In this document: in pieces, positions 31,953 to 43,950 of the stretch
Layout of the letters: every line of letters starts with the position of its first letter
Position numbering within the stretch: the stretch's first letter is position 1
Assembly (NCBI GenBank): GCA_033558025.1
Contig: JAUCEF010000010.1
Coordinates: forward strand, 2,711,536 to 2,775,535
From: Phytophthora sp. 'mugwort'
Lineage: Eukaryota > Oomycota > Peronosporomycetes > Peronosporales > Peronosporaceae
Direction of reading: 5' to 3'
Length of the DNA: 64,000 nucleotides
Made by a program: the position numbers and the translations under genes
The notes under the pieces: model-generated
Told to the model about the DNA's origin: nothing
Seen by the model: the letters and a program-made list of their open reading frames with translations, nothing else
The model's database searches: none

Positions 31953-34900
31953 TCACAAGGACAACTTGATGTTCTCCGGCGGGATCTCACGTTGGAGGGC
32001 ATCCTCGACCTCCGAGATCTCCGCATTTAGTTTGTCCATGTTGTAGGCAAACTGCAGCTCTCGAGACCTGCAAAAGCATCCTGCTTCTAGCGCTCATGAT
32101 GAGCGTGAGTATGGTTTTGGTTCTAGGACCACGCTCCGTTAGGGCAAGAAAGCCCGAACTACTTACGAAGCCGTCGCCTATTCTGTTCCCAGATCGCGGA
32201 AGCCTTCGGATAATCAGCCTAGAGGCGTTCAATAATCTCACAGGAGCACTCAGCCTCTGAGTACCCCCTCCACTTTACGCGGAGTTGGCGATTCCCGTGA
32301 ACGCGCCGCTCCTGGAGCACACGCTCCACGTGGTGGTGGGATCCCCATTACGGCCGAGGAGAGGCGGCGGTGCCCTCGTACGAGTACGAGTATGAGGCAC
32401 CGCCCCTACGGTCCAGCTTAGGAGCTGGTGTCTCGCCTTCGGCTCCACCTCGAGCCGTTGAGGACTCCGCTCACCGTCGTTGACCCTTTGCGCTAGAGAT
32501 TACAATTGGCGTCGATGCGGGCGGCCGTGCAGCCGCCCAGGCCGGGAACTCTGGGATCCTTGGGTCGGTCCGTGATGGCTTGAATCGTCCGGCAGACGAC
32601 TTGTCGGTCCTTGAAGGTCGGGTCGACCGTCGGACCAGTGACGTGAACGAGGCTTTTTCAACGTCTGGATGTCCTTTGGATGTCAGTGGATCGTGGCCAG
32701 AGGGAGATATACCTCCTTCGGGACACCTTTCGGCCTGTGCCACAGGCGAGAGCGACACCTGCGTACTCCCAGCCTTATCGCTATGGATCATACTCGTCGC
32801 ATGCAGCCGGGGTTCCTTCGTATGGAGCCCCTTCCGCTGTCTTGCAAGAGACCTGGGCTTATGGCTCTGGGAACTATCAGGCGGAGGAGACGCAGCCTCG
32901 CTTCCGCGTGCGGAGCCTGCGGGGCTGCCGGGTACTCCGGATCAAAGTACCGCTTCAGACAACCCGCGTAGAATGTCGGTCGGGTCATCATCGACTTAGG
33001 CAGATCGATGGTGTACGCCGCATCATGGCTGGCCAGGACAGCGAAGGGTCCGATGAAGCGGTGCATCAGCTTGTTGCTCCCTACGGAACTTACTGCGGCG
33101 AGTGGTAGGTTCCTAATGTCGAGTATGACTAATTCACCCACATTAAACACGTTTAAGGCTCCTCTTCTATTCTAGTATTCCTTATGTTTGTCATGTAACT
33201 CTGCCATGGTATCACGGACACGGTTGATTACGTTCGCCTGGTGTCTATAAAAGACGCCACTCGTCTCCGCAAGGAAACCGGTTTTTCACGTCCGAGACCC
33301 GGGAGGACAGCGCTTTCCGAGCCTCCCCCCACTTAGAGCTGAAGACGGGATGCTGCCTCGTAGAGTGAGTGTCACCCGTGGATGGAGCAAGCCATTCAGG
33401 TAGAGCGGGGTATACCCGGTCGATGCGCGAAAGTGCAAGCTCAACTATTGGCAGGCGTTCTGACCAAGTGCGAAGTGACTCTGCACAAATGCTGCGTAGA
33501 GTGTCCTCAAGCACTCGTTTGACACGCTCCGTCAGCCCATCCGTTTGAGGATTATCGGCAATAGACATGTGCAGCATCGTTCCAAGTAGTTGGAACAGCA
33601 TTCGCCAAAACAAAGTGATAAACCGCGGGTCACGATCTGAGCCAATTGTCTCCGGTAGACCATGATAGCGGAAAATGCCATTCAGGAACAGCTTCACAGC
33701 CTATTCCCCGGTCACTGACTCTTCGACCGGAGCAAGATGCGCTATCTTGCTCAGATGGTATATGAACACCAAGATGCCGGTTTTTCGTGACCGCCCGCTA
33801 GAAGTTAAAGATGAAGTCCAGACTTATCGACTTCCGGCATTCCGCTGGAACGAGCAGGCTTTGCAAAGGTCCCGAGGCGTGCTCCGCGGGCTTCACCCGC
33901 TGACATGTTTCACATGTCTTCACGTACTGTTCGACCCGCTGGTACATGTGTGTCCACCAAGCATACTGAGGAACCGATTGGAAGGTCTTCTCGCGGCCTA
34001 AGTGACAGCTGGACGGCCCATCGTGCGCCTCCTGAAGGATATCAAACTTGAGATTCTCGTCGTTTCGTACGACTACCCGTGGTGCTCTACTCGGTAGTAG
34101 AGCAGGCCATCGAGCCACTCGTATCGATGAAGCCAGGCTCTCTGACGTTGCGTGAGCCACTCGATCTTGGCTTCTTTGCCAGCGGCCAGGAACCGTACCA
34201 GAGGTGCCAAGGATTCATCGCCCCGGTACGCCATGCGTATCGGATCGTATAGATCGGTCGTGGCGCGACTGATGTGCACCAGCGCGTAGTACTGCGTGGC
34301 AAATAGTCGGCAAGCCTGTTGAGCTTGGCAGGCTTGTACCCGACGGGGAAGCTGTATCTCGCGAAGAAGAACAGTCACCTCGCCATCCGTTGGGACAAAT
34401 GGGGCGAATTCATCGCCGTCCGCAAGGATGCGTGATTTGTGTATATATTAAAAGGGCTGGGAGCATTAGAGAGGTGCACCCGAAACCTGACAAGGTCATA
34501 TTTCATGGCAAGCAGCTCCCAGGCATGAACGGGGTAGTTCCATTCGGCAGCCTTGGGCTGGCTGGACTGAAACAAGATCACTCGTTCACGCTGCAGCATC
34601 GTTCTGCAGCAATGCGCATTCGATTGCATAATCGGATGCAGACGAAGCTGAATGGCCTCGTCTCGTCCGGCAGTGCCAGGACAGGTGCCTTCTGAAGGTT
34701 TGCTTTACATTGTCAAAGACTTCCTTGTGCTCACACCCGCAGCGCCAGCCGGTATCCTGCATCAGACGATCCGACAAGTGTCTAGCCAGGCCCGCGTATA
34801 CTTCACTGTACTTGTGTAGGCAGTTGGCCCAGCCAGGTCATTCTGGGACGTAAGCGTTGGCCAAGTCGAAATGACCTTGACCTTCTCCGGGTCAGCTCGA

Positions 34901-36420
34901 AAACCCGACGTTGCTGACGAAGCAACCGAGAACTTTTATTTATTGCGCCGTGAAGACGCACTTGTCGACATTGGCATAGAGCTTATTCACTCTCATGACC
35001 TCTAACACTCGACAAAGGGCTCCACAAGCACCTCCATATCCGTCTTGCCTCCCTCGGCACGGCTGTGAACGAAGCTGCCGTCGAAGTATGACTGTACGTA
35101 CGCACGCAGCGGTCTAAATAACTGCGTGACCAGGCGATTGGACGTCGCTGGGGGATTTTGACAGGCCCGGTGGCATCACAAGCCGCTCCCAGAGCATACC
35201 TCTTGAAGTTCTCACTGCGGTGAGCGGGATGTCGCTCTCGCGCATCAGGATCTGGTAGTATCCGGCCACCAGATCCAGGGTGCTATACAACCCGCACCCG
35301 GCCATGTTGTTCAACAACACATCTTTCCGCGGGATGGGTGTCTGGCCAGCACCGTCGTGCGGTCCAGCATATTGAAAGCGTGAACCAGACATCACCTCCC
35401 GTTCAGCTTCCGAACGCAGAAGGTTGGTGTCGAGTACGGGGATGTCAATTCCCATTTTGTCTCCCTTGACCTTAGCGTCGAAGAAAGCATCAATGACCTC
35501 GCACTGCTCACGAGGCAGTGGCCATTGTCTGGTGACACATTACTTTGTATTCAGCGCGAGATCGACAGATTGAAGAAACATCTTCAATCGCGCCAACACA
35601 GCTACGGAGAATAATCAAGTCTTCGGGGGCAGTGTGGAGTAGTTTCAGACTTAAATCCACAACGGACGCATGGCGACTCCTGCCAAGAATCGCCACCATC
35701 CGTTGTGGATTCAAGTCACGTGCCTGATCCCACGATCCGGTGGGACTTGTGACGGCGAATCCTTGGACACCACTTTCTCGAACTCCTTCATCAAAGAATA
35801 CACCGGATCCTTCGGGTTATTGAGAGTCTCAGAACCGAAGCGCGAAGCATGCTGGAAGGAGAATGCTCCCAGAACGTCCTCGTCCATAACCGATGAGGAA
35901 TTCAATTCCTCAGGAGTGGGCTCTTGCTTCAGAAGTATCACCTCCGCGATCTCCCCAGTCTTCAGGTTAGCCAGGAAATTTGTCGGTGTTTACTCTTCGA
36001 GGTTCAGGAGCTCTGACACTTCGGGCTGCGGCTCTAGCTGGATGCCGCCTTCCTTAACCCAATGGCCGGTCTCGCCGTCGAGGATGTGATAACACCCTTT
36101 GACTCGCCCTAATCGGAAGAACCCAGACCCTGGGTTCCGAGTCGCTTGAAGCGACCCCGGTCTGAAGTGGTCGACTTGCGGTCTCGACTATGTCGTCGAC
36201 GGCGACCGCGACGTGTGGTACTTTGTTACCCACGTCAGTGGACGTCTCATTGACGATGTCCAAAGCAGCAAGGGCTTCGTGTGGAATATGATTACCCACC
36301 CAAGAAGCGCGTCTCGCCGCTTCTTCTTCAGTTAAGGTGTGGGCGACCCACACAGGAAGCGCATTTTGCGCCTTCCTCGACAGTTTCGGTCTGAGTGATT
36401 TTGGTGTGGAACATGTATGA
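31953..36420 (-). pseudogene. Gypsy pol: RT, RNase H, integrase, chromodomain, broken
   Basis: From the N-terminal side: LMKEFEKVVSKDSPSQVPPD at about 35760-35840, the pre-RT region; QTPIPRKDVLLNNMAGCGLY and LDLVAGYYQILMRESDIPL at 35215-35350, the RT fingers and motif A; then the catalytic box at 35077-35088, which reads YFDG instead of YFDD, a lost catalytic Asp. RNase H is at 34375-34629 (WNYPVHAWELLAMKYDLVRF, IYTNHASLRTAMNSPHLSQR). Integrase is at 33245-34160, and the chromodomain lies near 32170-32350. A spacer with repeated TEEEAARRAS / TVEEGAKCAS peptides lies at 36000-36420. Stops and frameshifts throughout. Confidence 0.75.
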
Positions 36421-36424
36421 CCAC

Positions 36425-36861
36425 GCTGAGGTACGTTTCGTATTCAGCGATGACCCGCGTAAGTACGCTCGCGTCACGAAAGCGTTCAAGGGCAACGAGA
36501 ACGTGTCATCACGCACGTTATGACCATACTGGGCGATAAAGATCCAAAGACGAACTTCATCATGGAGATCCCGGGCACTGAGGAGGAGATTCCGTGCGAC
36601 CAGGTTCTGTTTGCCATGGGGTTCGAGCGCCCGGAGCAGAAGATCGCGGAAGCTCTTGATCTGGAGGTGGACCGGCGTCGCAACATCCGCGCAGCCTATG
36701 TCGACTACCAGACGTCAGCAGAGGGCGTGTTCGCCGCTGGCGATAGTCGCTGCGGTCAGTCTCTGGTTATATGGGCGATTAACGAAGGCCATGGAGTTGC
36801 GGACGCTGTCGAGAAAAACTTATTGCAGGAGGGTTTCCAGGTGGAGGTGTCCCAGAACTAG
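36425..36861 (+). pseudogene. Glutamate synthase (GltD-type) C-terminal fragment
   Basis: Plus-strand sequence encodes the end of the FAD/NAD-binding small-subunit domain of NAD(P)H glutamate synthase: HAEVRFVFSDDPRKYARVTK, a frameshift near 36505, then VMTILGDKDPKTNFIMEIPG, EEIPCDQVLFAMGFERPEQK, GVFAAGDSRCGQSLVIWAIN and VEKNLLQEG to a TAG stop at 36861. GOGAT makes glutamate from glutamine and 2-oxoglutarate; this domain takes electrons from NAD(P)H. The FAD-contact motif GDxRxGQSLVxWAI is intact, but everything before about the last 145 residues is missing. It is a gene fragment lying between two Gypsy segments. Confidence 0.75.
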
Positions 36862-37080
36862 CGCTTCGGTTAAATCCTGCACCACCGCCTCAGATGACAG
36901 TATGTACCGGTATTCAAAAGTCTTCAATGACCCACATTGATGGCTTATGAAGAGCGTCTTCAAATCAACACGACGATAAAATCTAGCTGGAAAGGAATCG
37001 GCAGTGACCAACTCAAAAATGGGCAAAGCTGAGGGATGATCATTGTAATCCACACGGTGAACCCGCTGAGTTAAGTAGCG
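36820..37080 (-). other. Unknown ORF fragment, convergent with the GOGAT remnant
   Basis: A minus-strand frame is open from about 37080 to a stop at 36820. It reads LTQRVHRVDYNDHPSALPIF, then FPARFYRRVDLKTLFISHQC and FEYRYILSSEAVVQDLTEAL, and ends ETLLQ. Composition is that of a globular protein and not a transposon, but I do not recognise the family. Its 3' end overlaps the GOGAT stop by about 40 bp, as convergent oomycete genes often do. It may be the 3' exon of the neighbour gene of GOGAT, carried along in the same fragment. Confidence 0.35.
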
Positions 37081-37196
37081 TTAGGATGTCCCATTCCATT
37101 AGGGGAAGCGATGATATCCAAGGAGCTGGAGACTCAGCAAAAGGTCATCGAACTGTGGTATGGTACGGGTATTATACTGTACGTGAGAACTCCTTA

Positions 37197-37535
37197 CATG
37201 CGGATGATAGGCACTCGACCGCGCAGTTTCGAGACCCCGGCCTTGAGAGCTTCGCTGTTGGTCTTGTTGTAACGAAGGTCCAGTACGCGAACGCCTGTGA
37301 GCGTACTCATGTCCGTCACCTTGCCGCAGTCAGACAGGTTGAGTTCATGCACGTTCTTCGAAGGCAACACGTCTTCAGGCTGCATGCAACCGGAGAGATT
37401 GCGCATGTGAATCCTTGACAAGGCAGACACGTCGCACACGTTCGGGCAGTGACGTAGCGACAGCATGTGAACCAATTCCAGGGCTGCTACGTCACTAATG
37501 CTCGGGCAGTAGCTCAGATTCAGCTCTCGAAGCGC
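37197..37535 (-). pseudogene. Leucine-rich-repeat protein, C-terminal fragment
   Basis: About 113 residues with four degenerate LRRs of 22-24 residues: LRELNLSYCPSISDVAAL, VHMLSLRHCPNVCDVSAL, VHELNLSDCGKVTDMSTL and VRVLDLRYNKTNSEALK. The (L/V)xxLxLxxCxxIxDVxxL pattern is that of the Cys-containing LRRs used for protein binding. The frame ends at 37194-37197. On its N-terminal side it is fused in frame to Gypsy protease-region sequence (QDSHQVTQTEIGEEGARRAS-like), so the host protein's start has been lost. Binding partner unknown. Confidence 0.6.
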
Positions 37536-37539
37536 GTCG

Positions 37540-38627
37540 TGCGCCTTCCTCGCCGATTTCAGTCTGGGTGACTTGGTGTGAATCTTGGCTACCCACCTTG
37601 TTGGTGCCACCAGGCACCGCCATCCTTGAAGCCTTCGCCGCCAGTCTAGATTCCGGCGGGGGTCCTGTAAGGACTGCCGCATTCGTCCAGGCGCAGCTTC
37701 TGCTACCACCACTTCTAGGGAGGAGCTCAATACGTTGACGGCTCCCAAACATTCACTGGATACCCCTGCATCGCGGTGCCCCTTTCGGACACCCCAGTTC
37801 CTGGCAGAGGTGGGAACATGACTCACCGATGCTCTGCCAGTACTGGCGGGCCGGCTGCACCCAATGGCTTTGTTTCGCTAATCGATCCGTTGCCCATGTT
37901 TCTCGAGCCAGGGTATGCCCAGGGTCAAGTCATACATGTCCATCTTTAGGCCTGTATACTGTTCCATGCTGCCGAAGTACTCGAACTTTACAACTAAATC
38001 CACATGGATCTTAGGAATGGTGATCATCGTTCTGTCGGCCAGTTATACCACACTGTCCCGTTGCCTTTGTTTTTTCGTAAAGCATCGGCCAACTTGTTGC
38101 TGTTCTCCGCAACAGTCTGGTGGCGTGCGAAGTTCTTCGACGCCCCGGCGTCTATTAAGACTCGGAAGGGATGCGTATATTCCCGTATACTTACGAGCTT
38201 ACGTGCACTCTAGTACTAACACGCTGGTCTTCTTTGATTCGAGATTGCACAAACGCTTGGGGGTTAAGTCACCATGGTGCGCGCACCAGCGCCCCTCATG
38301 AATACTTAGATCTTCCCAAGTAGAGCGCCCCGCCCCTACTGCTGTCCTGCGTTCAGCTATCCACGGGGTCGAGGCCTTCATGTACTCTACTCTATATTTC
38401 ATTGATTTAAAACCACGCAGGCGAGGAGCACTGGTCATAATATTATGGTCAACCAGAAAGGAGAGACATGACCACGAATAGCGCCACTGGTTCCATGCGT
38501 CGAGTACTGCGGTCCCATATGGCGCGAATCCCGTGTGGACTCCGTTTTGGAGTTGCCGTTGCGAAGTGTTGTCCCGACCTTCCGGTGTTGCAGTGATTGG
38601 ACAGGCTTTCAGTGTATCTATCAGCAC
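37540..38627 (-). pseudogene. Gypsy aspartic protease and gag-pro junction, broken
   Basis: The minus strand at about 38170 reads FRVLIDAGASKNFARHQTV, the retropepsin active-site loop (D-A-G instead of D-S/T-G), and at about 37920 YDLTLGIPWLEKHGQRID, the second conserved protease segment of oomycete Gypsy elements. The linker ALVSHVPTSARNWGVRKGHR follows at 37800. Upstream, 38627-38199 encodes PWIAERRTAVGAGRSTWEDL and LCNLESKKTSVLVLECT, which runs into the protease and is probably the gag C-terminus. A stop near 38050 and frame changes inactivate it. Confidence 0.65.
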
Positions 38628-38639
38628 TGTTATACGTGT

Positions 38640-41600
38640 GGTAAGATTACTAGTCTCTATTGCAAATGATCAGGAATTAACATGCAGTATTTGTGGTTGT
38701 ATGAACACAGGTCGCCACATTCCTGGTGGCTAGAGGACGATCGTGCCTTGCCCGTCCGCGATGTGTGACTACCATCGTTAGATGGGTGGGGTTGAGTCCA
38801 CGACCTGTTGCGGCTGCAGTGCTATTCGCTGTAGCTCTCCGTGTGCTTTAGAAAATACTACAATACATTCTTCTTGGACCCTGTCGATATGGCGATTCAT
38901 GAATGCGTTCATCGTATATCGCGAGCCCAGAAGCAGAGAGGTGAACCGACAGCAGATCATGCACAGTGCCTGGAGGTGATGTTGGTGCACCTTCTGCAGG
39001 TCACTGCCGAAGATTCGTGGAGGAAGTATATGCTACATGATATTTTGCCAACATATTGTATATATCGCTAACGAGTGTATTGATGTAGAGCTGCTCGCTA
39101 GGGCCTCCAAAGCCTACGCGGGGACTGTTTCGGCTGAACATCACCTCACTGAGTTTCCAAAGTGGACGCAGATTCGAGAGGGTGTTCGCAATCGACCCCG
39201 GCACCAGTGAAAGTCTGTTTATTCAGGACGGAGAAAGTGATACAGCGCTGCGCTACGAGATTCTACGGCGAGGCATGTAGCGAGGGCATAAGCTCTAAGT
39301 GTGGAGGAGGTGAGTTCTCCTGTATGTATACTAACAGGTTGTTTGTGCCTTGGTGATGTAGCGTGTACCTGTGTGATCGTGTGCATCCCAACCACTACGT
39401 GGGCAACACCATGACGCCACCAGATCCGGCACGTCAAATGGAAGAACGACGAAGAGAGCCAGCTTCCTCGTGTAGGCCGCGACATCCAGATGAGCGGGCT
39501 TGGCAAGAAGCATCGATGTGCTGCGACCGAAGACGGCGAGAGCAAGGATGAGTTAGGAGAGGCTGACGATGGAGGTGCAAGTGATAATGGTGGAAGCGAT
39601 GCGGCAGCCACAGCGGCACCACGTGAGGAGGCAAGTGACGAAAAAGCCGATAACGAGTAGGGACGACGCGTATAGTGAAAAAGGACTTCGAACAGTGTTT
39701 GATTGCTTAGGCGATTAGTTCATTACATTGGTAGCGATCAATGGTTACCTTGCATAGTTTGGCAGAAATGTTTGACCTCTCTCTGGTTCTTGCAAAAAAA
39801 GTCATTCCCAATACGTATAATATCGAACTGCTTGAAATCCGTCTTGTGACGTTGGTGTGTCCGACAACATGCAGGTCCATAGCGCTACGATACAACTTGC
39901 AAGCGATCGGTCGGGATCAGGGCAGCTTCCCGCAAAACATAAAAGGATTTCTATGTCGTACTGACAGTAGGCAAAACAAAAAGCAAATTAGACTTTTTCT
40001 GAACACGTGCATATACAACATGTTTGGTTGTGGACAGGGGCAATAAAAGCCGAGTGTGTGAGGGGGAGGGTGTTGCGAGTATCATCGGGAAATCCGCACC
40101 CTGGCCGACCCAACTCCAGTACACACACTTCTTAAACAAAATTGGCAAACGTGTGATATTGCCATGCATAAATTGCTCCCAGGCTCTGAGTATTGTCATG
40201 CGTACGGTAAATCAGACATATTTGTAACAATAATTACAACCCAAGTACGAGGAGATCAAGAAAAAGATCCCGCCTCAAATCAGACGGACCATAATCGACC
40301 GGGCACCTTGTCGCGGGTGCGGTAGCAAAATCTCTCTGCGTTGTTGAAAGACCTGTATGCAGGTGTTCTAGGTTGTGTCCAGAATCGGATTTGTCGTGGA
40401 TTCCAGAAACATGGCCTACAGCATGCGCGTATACTCATCGGGTTGTCGGGCCTGAACAAGCCACGTATCGAGGGAGATTATCGATAAATTGGTATCCGCG
40501 GAAATTCCCCGCACGGATACCAACCCACAGCTCTTCGAGACCGGTGCTGACGTAGATGTTGCATGGACGTGTTGGCCGGTACATCCAATGTCGCCATGCA
40601 TGACGTATGGAAAACGCACCAAATAATACCCCCAGCCCTTAGCTGAGTTTACACAGGGTGATGAAGACGGATACCTGTGTTAAAGTAGAATGCGTCGCCC
40701 GGACGGAGTTCCTCGATTTTACAGGAGAAGTGCGAGACGCTGCGATGAACAAGTGGGTTGTTCCTTGCAACCCCTTATCTATCCCAGAAGTACAACTGTC
40801 GCATTAAAGTGGGGTGTGCTTGGCGATCACGTTTGAAAGCGTGCGCAAAAATGGTGCATCTGCACGAAGTTTGGTACTATAACCGTGTTATATGTCTCAC
40901 GTTGAGGCCTGCATGAGGCTCTTCGACTACATCGTGTACGCGAGAGAAAAAAAAAACATCATTACACGCTGACGAACCATCTGGATGGAGAGCAATGGTG
41001 GCGTTTCGGGCCAGTGAACGCAATGGGTTGTCGCTCGAAGGCAACATATAGGAGCTGGCTAAGAATTTTCGGCAGGAGATCTTCAAAAATCAAGTAGCAA
41101 AACATTCCACAGGATTCCGCTGAAAGTTTTAAGCCGCTCTTGGTCGACGCAAAAAAAGCGTTGGTCGTATGGTTATCTCCGATCGACGGTGAGCGCTTGT
41201 ACGTGCGCGTCGAACAATGCCTTAACAAAGAACCGACGTCTTTCGAAGATCTGCAGATCGTCGATGTGGGCTTTACGACACATATCGCGAGGCTGCCTTA
41301 CGGACTGGCAAAAATAGGATGATGCGAACTGGGTGGCGTAAATGTGAAAAGCAGCTGAATTTCAAAAGCCATTTTAGCTTCGTCAGCTATTTGCAACAGT
41401 ATCAGTGTACGATAACTTCACCGGCTATGGGATGCGTTCAATGGGGACTCCGTACAGCAGGTGGAAAAAGTCAGCACCTCCACGACTTCGACATCTTTCA
41501 GCCTTGAGTTCAAGTAGGACGTTTGATCTGACTTCCGACATCCGTGACAACGGATGTCGGACGCATGCAAAAAAAATCACAAAACGTTTAATTACGATGA

Positions 41601-41945
41601 AGGTGTTCGAGAAATTCAACATATTATGTCCGATTCTTCAGTTCAAAAAAAAATGACCCAGCCGCGAGGTTGTATTTTGCGAGAGAAATCAAAGATTTCA
41701 TTATATCTGAAGGATTGACTAGACCGTCCTATGACACCGCGAAACATGCAACTTGAATCGTTTAACAAAACGCATTGCCCTCATACGCCATTTTTTCTGT
41801 CGCGAAAATAATCCTCTCGATCTATCTGGAGCAGGGCTCCGAGCAAATAATATCACTACCGCGATTGCGGTACTTTTTGCGGATTATTGCTTCTGGCGTG
41901 AATAGTATATAGTATATTACGATACGGGCGAATTAGTACAAATAG
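38640..41945. other. Gene-poor stretch with unrecognised, degraded frames
   Basis: No intact gene. On plus, 41140-41322 and 41319-41507 read like one broken protein (VDAKKALVVWLSPIDGERLY, EDLQIVDVGFTTHIARLPYG, FKSHFSFVSYLQQYQCTITS) that I do not recognise. A plus-strand piece at 39500-39660 ends in an acidic/Gly tail (GEADDGGASDNGGSD). AT-rich runs and short homopolymers occur at 41560-41930. Confidence 0.35.
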
Positions 41946-43950
41946 TTGGAAGCGCGACTGCCCACCAGCCGTTTCGCACAGTCAACCACCATATCTGGCC
42001 CCGTTAGCATCGCCAACCTCCCGCAGCGTTCGCTCTCCAATTCTCAACCTCTCCATGACGTCCCGATAACTCGCCGCGTTCTTCTTCATGCCTCTGGAGC
42101 CAGGGCTCTACCGCTGCATCTGCGAACTACCCCGCAAGCAAGCCGTCCGCACAAGTTACAGCAACTTGATGTATCACCTGCCTTCGTTCCACCCCACGCA
42201 CGACAATGATATTATGGGTTTCAACAGCGAAACCTGACCATCCTAGAAGTCTTTGGCTTCGTGGACGTGGCTACCAGCCACATGTAAGACTGGCTTCGTT
42301 GGCTGTCGAGCGGAACCTGCCATTGCGCGAGTTGGACGACCACGGGCACGGCAGCTGGTCCGAACGAGCCCTGCGTCGGCGATGACACTGAAGATCTACA
42401 ATGAGAGGGTGATTACCTGCGTCGGTGCTACTATCGCGAAGGAGATAGGCACGTGCTTCGAGATCATGTGGGACGGATGAACCTCTGATACGCACCACTT
42501 CGTCGGGGTGCTCGTCATCTACTACACTACCAACGGCCGCGTCGATCGGCTGATTGGTCTGTCCCCTATTGGGGATGGTCAGACGGCTGGTGCTAAAAAA
42601 AAATGATTATTTCGAAGCGATTATTGGGGTGTAAGGCAAGTCTGCTATGATGGTTGAGTTTGTGGTGGTGTCAATTGTTCAACCAACCAGTGCATCGTCG
42701 TGAAGCTGAGCGTTACTATCGTTCCTATGGTAGAAGTACCAACCATCGATACAACTTGGCGGTGGTCAAGTTTATGGCCGAGGATCTATTTCTCAGATAC
42801 GTCGCTTAATGATAAACCTTCGACTTCTCAACAATGCCACTAAACTGGCAGCCTTAAATGCAACTCGGTGGTCTTCAGTGTAGAAGATGATCGACAAATA
42901 TTGTAAAAGCGGTATTATTAACCCGGGGTATAATACTAGAATCCCTTCCACAACCGGGCTTGAAATACAGATTTGGGGAATTACAATTGTAAGGCACCGC
43001 AAACATGTACTAAGACAAGCCAGTATATGTTTGCGGTGCCTTACAATATTACTATGACGAGCCTATCATTCGGCGTCTTTATGCGAAGTCGAGTTCGACG
43101 TCATCAATTTCAATGTCGCTGCCTTCGTCAGCGAGAAGAAGCTGGGACACCTCGTCCCACGATCTCCTCACGCTCTTCGCCAACAAGAAGGCGGCAAAAC
43201 TCAAGGCCGTAGAACTCATGGCAAGCAAGAACCAGCTCCGCGTCGGCCCCCATAAAGCAACAGCGGGGGCTGTGTTGGATGGATGGCGGCACAACATAAC
43301 ATCCTCTGACGTATGGTAAATGCGAGAATGGTACCCGAGTGCGATAAAATTTACTTCCCACCCGGTGCAAGAGTGTTGCTTTCGAGCGATAATTCTAGAG
43401 CGTCCGAATAATCTAATTCAATACAGGGCTCTAATAGAAGGAGGCTTCTAGAAGGAGGTCATGTCCAAGACGGTGGCTCAAATAGAGGGGGGTTTCATAC
43501 AGAGAGGGCTTGCAATTCAACTTTTACATTACGTCCGCATTTCGAATGCATCCAAGCATATGGCTGCGCTCCCGCGAGGTCTTGCTGCCTCGCGGGAGCA
43601 CGTACCGACTCATCCTGGCCTTGCAACAGAAGCTGGAGGGTCTGAACACCGTGTGGGAGAAGCTGCGGTATCACAAGCGCACAATCGTGGAGTTCCATTC
43701 TTTTTTTTCGTCTGTGTCAATAAGTACCCCGCGATGATCCGTTACCTTGCAAAGGATGTCAATATTCGGTATTCGCCGGTATTTGAAAGTGCTATGACCA
43801 CTATTTCAAGCCCACTCCCCTGTCCAACGCCGAGCTAAAGACGATTGAGCCATATCGATCCTCAACGACTTCCGCCCGCAAGAAGAGCCACTTGTGGTTG
43901 TTGGAGGTGCTCCGCAAAGGTACGTGAGCAAGCGGCAACTCCAACACGTG
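41946..43950 (+). pseudogene. hAT-family transposase with BED finger, broken
   Basis: Landmarks in order: BED-finger-like YRCICELPRKQ...SYSNLMYHLPSFHPTH (42110-42200); FGFVDVATSH and a WLRWL box; YNERVITCVGATIAKEIGTC; IMWDG-stop-TSDTHHFVGVLVIYY near 42470, the DDE-region start, where the Trp of DGWT has become TGA; LIGLSPIGDGQTA; HRYNLAVVKFMAEDL; LMINLRLLNNATKLAALNATRWSS near 42810-42880; and a C-terminal part with ALQQKLEGLNTVWEKLRYHK and NAELKTIEPYRS near 43620-43860. Order and spacing match oomycete ZBED/hAT transposases, cut-and-paste enzymes that leave 8-bp target duplications. Many frameshifts; terminal inverted repeats not found. Confidence 0.65.
42986..43047. repeat. 62-bp perfect-arm hairpin within the hAT remnant
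   Basis: The left arm starting ATTGTAAGGCACCGCAAACA pairs with the right arm TGTTTGCGGTGCCTTACAAT: 21 consecutive pairs, then one mismatch, with an 18-nt loop. The arms are free of mutations although the surrounding hAT sequence is decayed. Confidence 0.85.

Larger units (their letters stand above)
30381..38627 (-). mobile_element. Gypsy LTR retrotransposon copy 2, with inserted host sequence
   Basis: Reading from 38627 down, it carries a gag-protease junction and protease (to about 37540), a block of host gene fragments (37535-36425), then a linker, RT, RNase H, integrase, chromodomain, antisense ORF and 3' LTR (30722-30381). No 5' LTR was recognised. The part 30694-34051 is a near-perfect inverted copy of 8189-11546. 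Treating both flanks of the host block as one element is an inference from their domain order. Confidence 0.65.
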
